In this document: positions 1 through 6,705 of the stretch, piece after piece | How positions within the stretch are numbered: the first letter of the stretch is position 1 | How the letters are laid out: every line of letters starts with the position of its first letter | NCBI GenBank assembly: GCA_937872005.1 | Contig: CALMPQ010000350.1 | Coordinates: 1-9,142 of the forward strand | Length of the DNA: 9,142 nt | Origin: an uncultured Propioniciclava sp. | GTDB lineage: Bacteria; Actinomycetota; Actinomycetes; Propionibacteriales; Propionibacteriaceae | Direction: 5' to 3' | Notes under the pieces: model-generated | Seen by the model: only the letters and a program-made list of their open reading frames with translations | Database searches by the model: none | What the model was told of the DNA's origin: nothing | Made by a program: the position numbers and the translations under genes

Positions 1-294
1 GTGGATCCGGGGGCGGTGGGGCCGCTGGGGGTGTCCGAGCTGTCCGAGGTCGAGGACGGTGGGGTGCCATCGTGTCGCGTGGAGGTCGTCGATCTCGCTC
101 GTGCGGAGCCCGAGGAGCTCTGCGATGCGGTGGGTGGTGGCGGGGTCGAGGAGCAGGCTATTGGTCTCGCCTGGGGTGAGGCCCAAGCTGGTGGTGAGCA
201 TGCGGGGGGTGGTTCCGAGGGCGTGGGCGGTCCGGCGTAGGTAGGAGCCGAGGCTCTCCCCGGCGCCTGGCAGCAGTCGGATGGGCAGGTTCAT
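1..294 (-). CDS. tniQ: Second TniQ-family targeting protein (N-terminal 98 residues, runs off left edge)
   Basis: The minus strand from 294 to the left edge is open without a stop. It begins with an ATG whose last two bases share the TGA of the upstream tniQ (ATGA overlap), with GGAAG about 4 nt before the start. The N-terminus has the TniQ family hallmark: LPIRLLP at residues 3-9, then GES (12-14) and SYLRRTAHALG (17-27). This matches the first TniQ in the window (LPIRIEP, YLRRAAAALG), but the proteins diverge quickly afterwards, so it is a paralogue and not a duplication artefact. Family knowledge: TniQ/TnsD proteins select the integration site and contact the AAA+ ATPase. The zinc-binding region and the C-terminal domain that would indicate the target lie outside the window. 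The family call is firm. The full length, intactness and target are unknown. Confidence 0.85.
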   Translation of the reverse strand, partial: MNLPIRLLPGAGESLGSYLRRTAHALGTTPRMLTTSLGLTPGETNSLLLDPATTHRIAELLGLRTSEIDDLHATRWHPTVLDLGQLGHPQRPHRPRIH

Positions 295-1691
295 GAGTCT
301 TCCGTGGCCTGCGTGGCGAGTGCTTCGAGTCGCTCACCGTGTTCGGTGTGGAACGCCAGGAGGTCGGCCGATTCGGGTCGCTGTCGATGTCGTCGGCAGG
401 CCCAGTGCAGGTGGAGCCACAGTTCGACGTCGCGGCGGTGGAGCACTGGAACGCCGCCCGCGACCGCCGAGATGGTCTCGGGTGTCAGGGCCTCGTGTCT
501 GGCGCGGTAGTCGATCGCCTGCGCTGCGAGTGCGTGTGCCGCGTGGGTGATCTGCTGCCAGAAGTCTTCGAGGCGTCCTGCTTGTTCGAGGGCGGCCTGG
601 AGGTGGGCGAGGGGGCGCATGGGTTGGGTGCGGGCCTGGCCGTGCCCCCACGGGGTGCCGATGCCCAGCTGCCAGACGGCGGCGGCGCACAGGGCGCGTC
701 CTCGGTTGATCGGGATGTCGCCGCATGCGAGTGCGAGGTCGGGCATGTACAGGTTCAGGGGCAAGAGTTCGGGGTAGTGGGCCGGATCGTGTGAGAGACC
801 GGTCACGGCTTCGATCGGTGGTTCCCGGTAGCGCACGAGGACCGCGTAGTGGGGGGGGTCGGGGAGGGTCGCGAGATCGAGGATCACGCGGCTGCGTAGC
901 GGGTCTCCCCAGGCGAAGTTGAGATCGTGGGTGGTGCGGTTCTGCGCGACGCGACGTTCGATGGGGCAGCGGACTTCGTCGGGAATCCTGGTGGTTCCGG
1001 GTCGGCTGAGGACGTGTCGACCAGCAGGAATCAGGGTGTCGAGGGTGTCCTGTCGACCGCTCCAGCGGGTGGCGATGATCAGGAGATCAGAGATGAAGGT
1101 CTCGGGTTCGGTCCACGGGACGGAATCACCGTCGCCCCCCAAGATGGCCAGAACGCGAGCTTGGATCGCCACGTCATCGGACGACGCGGGCTTGGTGCTC
1201 CAGTCGGTCACCGGCGCCAGCCATTGTGCGTGTTCGGTGCAGATGACCTGGCACGTGGACAGCCATCTCAGAGCCCAGTACTGGGGCGCCTGAGTCCGGC
1301 AGGCCGGGCAGTGCATCAGCGTCCGGTGGCTTCGCACGGCCGGGGCCCACACGGTCGACTCCTCGCCGTGGGTCAGGGGATCGAGGCGTTCACGGTCCAC
1401 CGCGTCCCAGCGGGAAGAGATAGTTGCGTAGCGTTCGAGGAACATGCCGCGGATCTCGTGATCCTCGAGGTGGAAGTGGTGCCCGAGCCGTTCGTAGGTC
1501 TCGGGTCGTGCGGCGATGCCGATGCTCCTGCGTGCCCGGAAGCCGTGGGTTGCGTGACGATCGGTGGGCAAGAACGGTGCCAGCAGGCTGAGGGGGTGCT
1601 GGACGCCCAGGGCTGCGGCGGCGCGGCGTAGATAGCCGTGCCAGGCCTCGTCGGGGGCGGGTTCGATCCGGATGGGCAACGGTCGGATCAC
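291..1691 (-). CDS. tniQ: TniQ/TnsD-family target-selection protein
   Basis: This encodes a protein of 466 residues that should recruit the transposition complex to a chosen site, working with the TniB ATPase. The N-terminus carries the TniQ signature (LPIRIEP at 5-11, YLRRAAAALG at 20-29). A zinc-finger-like set follows: C128-x2-C131 (HCPAC), an aromatic/Leu-rich stretch, then C147 and C151-x2-H154 (CTEH), the usual CPxC...CxxH arrangement of TniQ. The last 300 residues resemble nothing I recognise. They probably include the DNA-reading domain, as in longer TnsD-like members; at this length it is larger than the short CRISPR-partner TniQs. I chose the GTG at 1691 because it overlaps the tniB stop as GTGA and is followed directly by the conserved N-terminus. 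A longer reading to 1778 only adds Arg/Pro-rich residues lying on the tniB gene. The gene ends in ATGA overlap with the second tniQ. Confidence 0.9.
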   Translation of the reverse strand: MIRPLPIRIEPAPDEAWHGYLRRAAAALGVQHPLSLLAPFLPTDRHATHGFRARRSIGIAARPETYERLGHHFHLEDHEIRGMFLERYATISSRWDAVDRERLDPLTHGEESTVWAPAVRSHRTLMHCPACRTQAPQYWALRWLSTCQVICTEHAQWLAPVTDWSTKPASSDDVAIQARVLAILGGDGDSVPWTEPETFISDLLIIATRWSGRQDTLDTLIPAGRHVLSRPGTTRIPDEVRCPIERRVAQNRTTHDLNFAWGDPLRSRVILDLATLPDPPHYAVLVRYREPPIEAVTGLSHDPAHYPELLPLNLYMPDLALACGDIPINRGRALCAAAVWQLGIGTPWGHGQARTQPMRPLAHLQAALEQAGRLEDFWQQITHAAHALAAQAIDYRARHEALTPETISAVAGGVPVLHRRDVELWLHLHWACRRHRQRPESADLLAFHTEHGERLEALATQATEDS

Positions 1692-2671
1692 CTGGCCCCC
1701 GGTTTCGTGGCCACGAGGGCGCTGCGGTCGAGGGGCTTGTCGTTGGTGGCCGCCCACGCGGCGGCGCGGAGGAGCCACTCGATGGCCGTGCCGGGTCGAC
1801 CGTCGACACCGCTGACCAGGTAGTCGATTGCTGCCCGGGTGTGGAGCCGGTTCTGCTTGTGGCCGCGCGGAAGAGCCACGTACTCGCTCACGTGGGCGAT
1901 CAGTCTGAGCCAGTCCTCATGGATGTGTCCCGCCTCGTCGTGGCTGGGCCAGGGGCGTAGTCGTACCCAGTGGCTGCGGTTGAGGAGTTGGGCGGCGGTG
2001 ATGCGGTCCCGACCGTTGTCGACGAACAGCGGGTGGCGGCGGAGTTCGATGCCTGCCAGGACCAGGGTCAGCGGGAGGCCGGTAACGAGAGCCTTGATGG
2101 AGTCCGCCAGAGAACGGGCGTCGCGTCCACCGAAGCTTCGCAGGGCGTGGATGTCATCGACGAAGACCGTATGGAGTCCCATGGGCTTGCTGGTGTGGGC
2201 GAGCTGTTGGAGGTACTGCGCGAGGGTGGGACGCGACGACGGCGGAGGGAGGTGGCAGAACCCGGCGATCGCCCCGGCGACGGATCGGCCCTCGCCCCCG
2301 GAGGTGGCGTTCACGTAAGCCCACGGGATGGAGTGAGGACGCCGTTCCTGCCGCTCTTCCTGTGCCCAGACGGCGCGGGCTTGGGCCAGGGCCGTGTGCA
2401 GGACCAGAGTGGTCTTACCGAAGTGAGCTGGGCCGTCGATGACCACCAGCCGCCGGGCGCCCAGGGGTCTGGTTGCGTTGAAGCTCTGGATCTCCTCGAT
2501 GGCACGGCGGACGCGAACGGCATCGGGAGTATGGATGAACGGCATCGCGTAGACGTAGTGGACGAAGGAGTCGACCTCACCGAGTTCGCCGATCACCTGA
2601 GGTGGCCGTGTGGGTGCGGGCGAGTTGGTGTGCCAATCGTCGAGCAGATTGGGCTGGAAGCCGATGGTCAT
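1688..2671 (-). CDS. tniB: TniB/TnsC-family AAA+ transposition ATPase
   Basis: A 327-residue AAA+ ATPase that in Tn7 and Tn5053 relatives assembles on target DNA and links the transposase to TniQ. Walker A is GPAHFGKTT (residues 80-88). Walker B is TVFVDDIHAL (168-177), with acidic D172 and D173. LVLAGIE (203-209) fits the sensor-1 strand. The N-terminal stretch with 'YVYAMPFIHTPDAVRV' is typical TniB, where a conserved segment precedes the ATP-binding core. The start is the ATG at 2671, which overlaps the tniA stop as ATGA and has a strong AGGAGGG ribosome site 6 nt upstream. The in-frame ATG six codons earlier contains that ribosome site and is unlikely to be used. The C-terminus overlaps tniQ by 4 bp. 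The motifs are intact, so I expect an active protein. Confidence 0.93.
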   Translation of the reverse strand: MTIGFQPNLLDDWHTNSPAPTRPPQVIGELGEVDSFVHYVYAMPFIHTPDAVRVRRAIEEIQSFNATRPLGARRLVVIDGPAHFGKTTLVLHTALAQARAVWAQEERQERRPHSIPWAYVNATSGGEGRSVAGAIAGFCHLPPPSSRPTLAQYLQQLAHTSKPMGLHTVFVDDIHALRSFGGRDARSLADSIKALVTGLPLTLVLAGIELRRHPLFVDNGRDRITAAQLLNRSHWVRLRPWPSHDEAGHIHEDWLRLIAHVSEYVALPRGHKQNRLHTRAAIDYLVSGVDGRPGTAIEWLLRAAAWAATNDKPLDRSALVATKPGAR

Positions 2672-4794
2672 TGGATGCCCTCCTGCCATCCGTTCTCGTA
2701 TGCCGAGAGGTCCATGTACTCCTCGTCGGCCTCGGGGTCGTCGTCGGTCGTGGTGATGTCAAGGCGTCCGATGAGGCTGCGGTACTCCAGCGGGCTGTCC
2801 TCCAGGTCTTTGGCCCAGGCTTCGCGCCGGGATGCCTCGAAGTCGGCTTGGCGCTGTTGGCGACGGTCGGCGAAGACTCCGCGTGACCAAGCCATCGACA
2901 GGCGGGCCAAGGCATCGAGTCGTTGGGTGGCGGTGTAGCCGCGGGCGCGGTCGTCCCGCGTGATGGCTTCGTGGAGGAGTGCCTCGCCGAATGGTGCCAT
3001 CGTTCGCCCGACGCCAGAACCGACGGGGACGCTCAGCCACTGTCGAGTGACTGGGTGTTGGACGAACACTCGCGACAGGTCGTAGCGGTCATAGCGGACG
3101 TCCATGAGGTGTCCGGGGCGACCCAGCCCCGGCTGCACGAACTGGCGGAGGTCCATCAGTTCGTCGGACTGGTAGACCAACCCATGCAGGTTGATGCCGT
3201 AGTCCTCGAGTCTGCGGGGCTCAGAAGACAGGAAGTCGATGACGCGCCACGGGTCAGTGGGCACGGGTACTTCCCCGACGACCGTGAGGTAGTTCTCCAG
3301 TATCTGGTTGGGTGTGGCGCGAAGGGCCGGGTTCAGGGGGTCGGTGAGCCCGTGGTGTTCCGTGTTGTTGTAGACGCCGAGGAACGCGCTCCAGAGGGCG
3401 TCGTGGAGGTCGCCCATGGTGAGGCAGACTTCGCCGGCATTGTCCTTGGGGTGGTTCGCGACAGAGGCTCCCTTGTAGCCGGCCTCGAGGAAGAGGGACT
3501 GCACCTGGTCCAGGACCCGGTGGAGTGACTCGACGATGCCCTTGGCCCAGCCGGCTGCGGGAGGGCAGTAGATGAGGTTGATGCCGTTGCGTGCTGCGGC
3601 GCTGAGCAGGTGAAGGGATTCGTTCTCTCGGCCATGATCCATCACGACGAAGGACGGTCGGATCCCCAGCTTGGTGCCGATCACAGCGGGTCTCGTCACT
3701 CGTAGTCCGGATGACCCAGCGGTGAGGGTCACGAAGCGGGGCAAACCCCTGACGAGTTGATACTGGTAGGGCCAGCCGGCGCGAGTGACCTGAGGCCGAC
3801 CCATGTCCCACAGCAGCATCGCGACATCGCGTGAACTCGGCGCATTCGCGACGACGCGACAGGCCACGACCATGCGGGTGTACACGTCGATCCCACTGAG
3901 GATGTAGGCCTTGGCGCGACCGACGCGTGGGAACCACGGGTGCATGGTCGTCTCTGTGGCATCGATCTGCACGAGTTCCCCAGGCCGGCTCGCGGTGAGC
4001 GAGCCGTAGGTGCGTCCGACATCGCGTGTGCGGTTCCGTCGCGACTTGGCTTCCCGGTGGAGCGCCTGCCCGCGGGTCAGTTCCCCGAGGAGCCGGGCCA
4101 TCTCATCGGCGGTGAAGCTCACTTCGAAGCCGGTGTCCCAGAGGCGTGCTTGCGCCAGAGCCGCCAGCACGGTGTTGTCGACTCGGGGTCGGTCGGGTTG
4201 TTCGGCAACGAACTCCTGCAGGACCTCGCGCACGTCGTCGGGTAACTCGGCGACACCGAGGGGAATGCGACGGTTTCGGTGGACGAGGCCGAGAACGCCG
4301 TCCTGGTCGAACATCGAGAGCTGCCGGTACAGCTGAGACTCTGAGCTCGGGAACTCGCCACGAGCACGCAGTTCCCGGGACTTGTGGGCGACGCGCTCGC
4401 CCAAGGTGGTGATCGTTGGGTCGTAACGCGGGTCAAGAAGCCCCTCGAGTCGATCCAGTTCTGCGAGACCCCGGCGGCTACCTGAGCGGAGTTCGAGCAG
4501 GTCCCGCGCTCGGCGCTCCAATCGCTGACGTTCCGCTTCGTTCAGGGCGTGCCAGATCCAGGACGTGGGGAGTTCCAGCCGGTCCGGCACTCGTACCTGC
4601 GGCATCGTGGTCGGGCGCACCCGCTGGTAGACCTCGCTGAGCGTTAGTCGCACCAACTCGTTGGCGACGGTGAACACGACCTCCATGCCGGCGGGGCCTC
4701 GCTCGAAGCGGACCATTCGATGGATGACGCCGTCGAGGTCCACCAGGCCGCCGGGCCGCAGGAACGAGTGGCCCTTCACACCTGCATCAGCCAC
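2668..4794 (-). CDS. tniA: DDE transposase TniA/TnsB (Mu-type, rve integrase core)
   Basis: This is the main strand-transfer enzyme of the element, about 708 residues, the normal size for TniA/TnsB. From the GTG at 4794 the catalytic triad is D278 (in VQIDATET), D386 (in FVVMDHGREN) and E422 (in WAKGIVESLHR). The last two are separated by 35 residues, the classical D,D(35)E spacing. The N-terminal 240 residues carry helix-turn-helix-like, Arg-rich DNA-binding segments. The C-terminal part (from about 530) matches the Mu transposase beta-barrel/C-terminal region, ending in an acidic tail that probably contacts TniB. The start at GTG 4794 has AGAGAGG 7 nt upstream. Alternatives are GTG 4836 (no ribosome site) and GTG 4779, which overlaps the tnsA stop as GTGA. 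It overlaps tniB by 4 bp. No disabling change is seen. Confidence 0.95.
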   Translation of the reverse strand: MADAGVKGHSFLRPGGLVDLDGVIHRMVRFERGPAGMEVVFTVANELVRLTLSEVYQRVRPTTMPQVRVPDRLELPTSWIWHALNEAERQRLERRARDLLELRSGSRRGLAELDRLEGLLDPRYDPTITTLGERVAHKSRELRARGEFPSSESQLYRQLSMFDQDGVLGLVHRNRRIPLGVAELPDDVREVLQEFVAEQPDRPRVDNTVLAALAQARLWDTGFEVSFTADEMARLLGELTRGQALHREAKSRRNRTRDVGRTYGSLTASRPGELVQIDATETTMHPWFPRVGRAKAYILSGIDVYTRMVVACRVVANAPSSRDVAMLLWDMGRPQVTRAGWPYQYQLVRGLPRFVTLTAGSSGLRVTRPAVIGTKLGIRPSFVVMDHGRENESLHLLSAAARNGINLIYCPPAAGWAKGIVESLHRVLDQVQSLFLEAGYKGASVANHPKDNAGEVCLTMGDLHDALWSAFLGVYNNTEHHGLTDPLNPALRATPNQILENYLTVVGEVPVPTDPWRVIDFLSSEPRRLEDYGINLHGLVYQSDELMDLRQFVQPGLGRPGHLMDVRYDRYDLSRVFVQHPVTRQWLSVPVGSGVGRTMAPFGEALLHEAITRDDRARGYTATQRLDALARLSMAWSRGVFADRRQQRQADFEASRREAWAKDLEDSPLEYRSLIGRLDITTTDDDPEADEEYMDLSAYENGWQEGIQ
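2678..2684 (-). promoter_or_regulatory. Ribosome binding site that fixes the tniB start
   Basis: The minus strand reads AGGAGGG, 6 nt before the ATG at 2671. It lies inside the end of tniA. It selects ATG 2671 over the ATG at 2689, which lies upstream of it. Confidence 0.8.
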
Positions 4795-5678
4795 GGCGGC
4801 GCCTCTCTGGGCGGGGTGCCGTAGACCGGGCTCCACGGAGCGAGGGGTTGATCGAGATCCACGAAGAGCTGGCCGCTGGCCATGGCGGCCAGCACCCTCC
4901 TGCGTGCGTCGGGGCAGGCGAGCGCGGCCTCGATGTCAGCCACGCGGACGCGACCCGCCGATTGCCCTGTCATCCTCACGGTCTCGTCGGGAACAGTCTC
5001 CCGGCCGAAGTCCCCCCACAGGAACCGCAGGTTGCGACACCTCTGAGCGGGCAGCTCGGTACGGACTTGGTATTCCCACCCGATCGCACGGCAGGTCTCG
5101 GCAGTGAGGGTCAGGATGGCGCCCAACCGCGGGTCCGTGCGTAGCTTCTCCGCTCGTGTGACATCCACCAGAAGCAGACGCCCATCGCGCAACGCGACGA
5201 GGGCATCGGGGGTGTGTTCACGGAGACCGCGGCGCGGGAAGCGCCACTCGAAGCGGACTGGCTGCGTGACGACATCGACGGCTCTGCCAACCAGGACGAG
5301 GTCCATCAGGTGATGCATCTCGTTGAAGCTCTCGAACCAGATCGCGCGACGCTGGTCGACCCCACCCGGCACGTGCAGGACTCCGATGTAGTTCGGCATG
5401 CCCACGTGCGAGGACATCACGCGGACCATCTCCAGCCCGTTCGGCTGAATGGCCCGGGCCCCGTGTACGGCGAGCAGCGAGCCTGCCTGCGACCCGCGAC
5501 GGATCACCCCCACGGTGGCTCCATGCGCCACCTGCCGACGCTTCTCTTGATCGAGCGCCGTATCGATGACGACGTCCCAAGGACACCTGATTCCCTGCAC
5601 ATCAGGGAGGAGGGAAACGAACCGCCCCGCCCTACGTGGGCTCTTGACCGCATGGGGGTTGGGCCCGGAAGATAGCAT
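4776..5678 (-). CDS. tnsA: TnsA-like heteromeric transposase endonuclease subunit
   Basis: About 300 residues. The middle has a TnsA/PD-(D/E)xK-like nuclease core: WFESFNEMHHL (114-124), VVTQPVRFEW (136-145), HTPDALVALRDG (155-166) and LLLVDVTRAEKL (168-179). TnsA cuts the 5' ends of the element, so that TnsA plus TnsB gives cut-and-paste movement. Candidate catalytic residues are E116 or E120, D158 and D172. The lysine of a canonical V-E-V-K motif is Thr here (T174), with K178 close by. The last 65 residues (VADIEAAL, LFVDLDQPL) resemble the winged-helix C-terminus of actinobacterial TnsA-like proteins. ATG 5678 has GGAAGG 7 nt upstream. GTG 5693 also has GGAAGG 8 nt upstream and would add five residues, so the start is not settled. 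It is the first gene of the transposition operon, reading into tniA with a 19-bp overlap. Confidence 0.87.
   Translation of the reverse strand: MLSSGPNPHAVKSPRRAGRFVSLLPDVQGIRCPWDVVIDTALDQEKRRQVAHGATVGVIRRGSQAGSLLAVHGARAIQPNGLEMVRVMSSHVGMPNYIGVLHVPGGVDQRRAIWFESFNEMHHLMDLVLVGRAVDVVTQPVRFEWRFPRRGLREHTPDALVALRDGRLLLVDVTRAEKLRTDPRLGAILTLTAETCRAIGWEYQVRTELPAQRCRNLRFLWGDFGRETVPDETVRMTGQSAGRVRVADIEAALACPDARRRVLAAMASGQLFVDLDQPLAPWSPVYGTPPREAPPWLMQV
4802..4808 (-). promoter_or_regulatory. Ribosome binding site supporting the tniA start
   Basis: The minus strand reads AGAGAGG, 7 nt before the GTG at 4794, within the last codons of tnsA. Neither of the other in-frame GTG candidates (4836, 4779) has a comparable site, which is why the shorter start was chosen. 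Confidence 0.55.
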
Positions 5679-5742
5679 GCGAAAGCCTTCCACTTGGTTT
5701 TCCTTCCGACGGACGAGCCGCGAACTCCACCGACGGACCTAC

Positions 5743-5767
5743 AGGCCGGGCCCGCAAGGCCCGGTCT
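5743..5767. other. Strong GC-rich hairpin in the tnsA leader
   Basis: A 10-bp stem (CCGGGCC paired with GGCCCGG plus three outer pairs, one of them G-T) closes a CGCAA loop. It lies 65 bp upstream of tnsA. No run of T follows on either strand, so it is not a textbook Rho-independent terminator. It could still act as an attenuator or block incoming transcription into the transposition operon. Confidence 0.5.
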
Positions 5768-5857
5768 CGTGCGTTACGAGCAGTTGAGAGTGGTGCGTCG
5801 TCGTAATCGACGCCACGAAGCACAGATCGAAGAGGCTGCTCCCTTCCGCGGCGGCCA

Positions 5858-5878
5858 CGATGGGATCGGTCCGCATCG
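5858..5878. other. Hairpin with UCGG-type tetraloop
   Basis: CGATG-GGA pairs with TCC-(G)-CATCG around a TCGG loop: an 8-bp stem with a single bulged G. It sits in the spacer upstream of tnsA. The function is unknown. It may be a leader RNA structure or a protein-binding site. Confidence 0.35.
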
Positions 5879-6063
5879 CCCGCGTGTCGCTCCAATCCAA
5901 CGGACACCGCGAGCCTAATGTCTAGTGACCCAGCACCTCAATGCATTTTCCGACCCGGGCTGGCGTCAGCCGCGTCGACGCAAATGCACGGGTGGTGATG
6001 TGTTGCCGGGCGCGCGAACGTATCACGCCTAGTGGAAGCCCGAAAGAAAAACATCAAACAAGT

Positions 6064-6085
6064 GATAACAATGCACACTGTTATC
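6064..6085. promoter_or_regulatory. Perfect 7-bp inverted repeat, operator-like, upstream of the zinc-ribbon gene
   Basis: GATAACA (6064-6070) and TGTTATC (6079-6085) are exact reverse complements with 8 nt between them, ending 31 bp before the ATG at 6117. The centre-to-centre distance of 15 bp does not match one 10.5-bp helical turn exactly. The site sits in a pocket that is clearly more AT-rich than the rest of the window, as expected for a promoter. It may bind a dimeric repressor, perhaps one encoded elsewhere in the element. Confidence 0.45.
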
Positions 6086-6116
6086 GGAAGCAATCGAGCA
6101 ATGAAAGGCGTAGTAA

Positions 6117-6530
6117 ATGGGCGAACAAGGGGTAGGGAGCCGACGAGAGGTGGCACTATTCTCCACCGCGCTGAAGAGTCTCGGGGACCGTCCTGCCGCG
6201 CGCGACGTGCTCGAGCTCGCCGCCGACCCTCGATTCGCGATCGACAGCACTCAGCCCTGCATGCGTCCGGGATGCCACAACACGTGCGAGTGGGGAGGGC
6301 GGGGTCGTCCCAGGATGTTCTGCAGCGACCGGTGTCGACGCCAATACGACAGGACTCGTGCCGAACTCCTGCGCCAGGTCGCCACCCTCGAGCGGCTCTC
6401 GAATGTCTTCCACGAACTCGATCGCCGCAAGGCAGTGGCCGAGCTTGCCAAGCGACGGTGGGTCCTGGCGCGCTACCCAGCCTTGGGGGTCGCTCTCGGT
6501 GAGTCCACCGGAGAAGACCAGCCGCACTGA
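6117..6530 (+). CDS. Small zinc-ribbon protein, function unknown
   Basis: A 137-residue protein read away from the transposition operon. It has a cysteine cluster, C48-x4-C53-x3-C57, then GRPRMFCSDRCRRQYDR with C69-x3-C73. The GRPRxFCSxxCR motif is common in small actinobacterial proteins and in regulators that bind zinc. Positions 80-120 are predicted to be helical and rich in Arg/Leu (LLRQVATLERL, RRKAVAELAKRRWVLARY), which fits a DNA- or protein-binding helix. ATG 6117 has AAAGG about 8 nt upstream. A GTG at 6150 is an alternative start. It sits between the tnsA spacer and the presumed right end, so it is probably element-encoded. A regulator of transposition or an accessory DNA-binding factor is a reasonable guess, but no function is shown by the sequence. 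Confidence 0.7.
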   Translation: MGEQGVGSRREVALFSTALKSLGDRPAARDVLELAADPRFAIDSTQPCMRPGCHNTCEWGGRGRPRMFCSDRCRRQYDRTRAELLRQVATLERLSNVFHELDRRKAVAELAKRRWVLARYPALGVALGESTGEDQPH

Positions 6531-6556
6531 TGGCGAGTTGTAGTCAGTCCCACTAG

Positions 6557-6690
6557 GTTTCACGCATTTTCTCGGACTCCTGAGCGTGAGCCACTCTCAC
6601 GTACTCGCAGAATCCGCGCGCTACTCGCAGAATCGCACCCGCCGGACATCAGCTCGGCAAGCTACGCGTCCCTGGCCGAAAGTTACACGC
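6557..6690. repeat. Phased ~20-bp repeat array, probable transposase-binding sites at the right end
   Basis: A 9-bp core of the form G-N-T-A-C-N-C-G-C recurs at GTTTCACGC (6557), CGTACTCGC (6600), GCTACTCGC (6620), GCTACGCGT (6661) and GTTACACGC (6682). The steps are 43, 20, 41 and 21 bp, all near multiples of 20.5 bp, or two helical turns. The second and third copies share 13 identical bases (TACTCGCAGAATC at 6602-6614 and 6622-6634). Degenerate copies can be placed in the two gaps. Clustered, similarly spaced, 20-22-bp sites are what TnsB binds at Tn7-like right ends. The array is intergenic and lies on the expected side of tnsA. The periodicity is seen directly; the role is inferred. Confidence 0.55.
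6582..6606. terminator. Weak hairpin after the zinc-ribbon gene
   Basis: CGTGAG (6585-6590) and CTCACG (6596-6601) pair around a CCACT loop, with a possible extension GAG/CTC past a two-base bulge. It begins about 50 bp after the stop at 6530 and has no T run. It overlaps the phased repeats, so it may be part of the end structure and not a terminator. Confidence 0.25.
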
Positions 6691-6705
6691 CTGTAGTTTT
6701 CCCCA

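Larger units (their letters stand above)
5679..6116. other. Non-coding spacer between tnsA and the divergent zinc-ribbon gene
   Basis: About 440 bp with no convincing gene. Short open frames here are Arg/Pro-rich and lack family features. It must hold the promoters for both the leftward transposition operon and the rightward zinc-ribbon gene. It contains hairpins at 5743-5767 and 5858-5878, a perfect short inverted repeat TGCATTT/AAATGCA (5942-5948 and 5982-5988), a GCTG-GCGT-CAGC palindrome (5959-5970), and an AT-rich pocket from about 6031 to 6116. A GTATCACGCCT word at 6020-6030 resembles the repeats at the presumed element end (GTTACACGCCT at 6682-6692). No tRNA or known riboswitch was recognised. 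Confidence 0.6.

Noticed and set aside
1..240. Plus-strand open frame starting at the first base
   Set aside because: It lies antisense to the N-terminus of the second TniQ, whose family motifs are clear. Its Gly/Val/Glu-rich product has no recognisable features.
5632..5907. Minus-strand 91-residue open frame upstream of tnsA
   Set aside because: It overlaps the tnsA start in another frame. The product is Arg-rich and unstructured, and it covers the hairpins, so it is more likely non-coding.
6028..6557. CCTAGTGG (6028-6035) and CCACTAGG (6550-6557) as an inverted repeat flanking the zinc-ribbon gene
   Set aside because: Only 8 bp match with no extension. A few such pairs are expected by chance between regions of this size.
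5943..6571. Shared word GCATTTTC in the two spacers around the zinc-ribbon gene
   Set aside because: An 8-base match with weak extension is not enough to call paired element ends.
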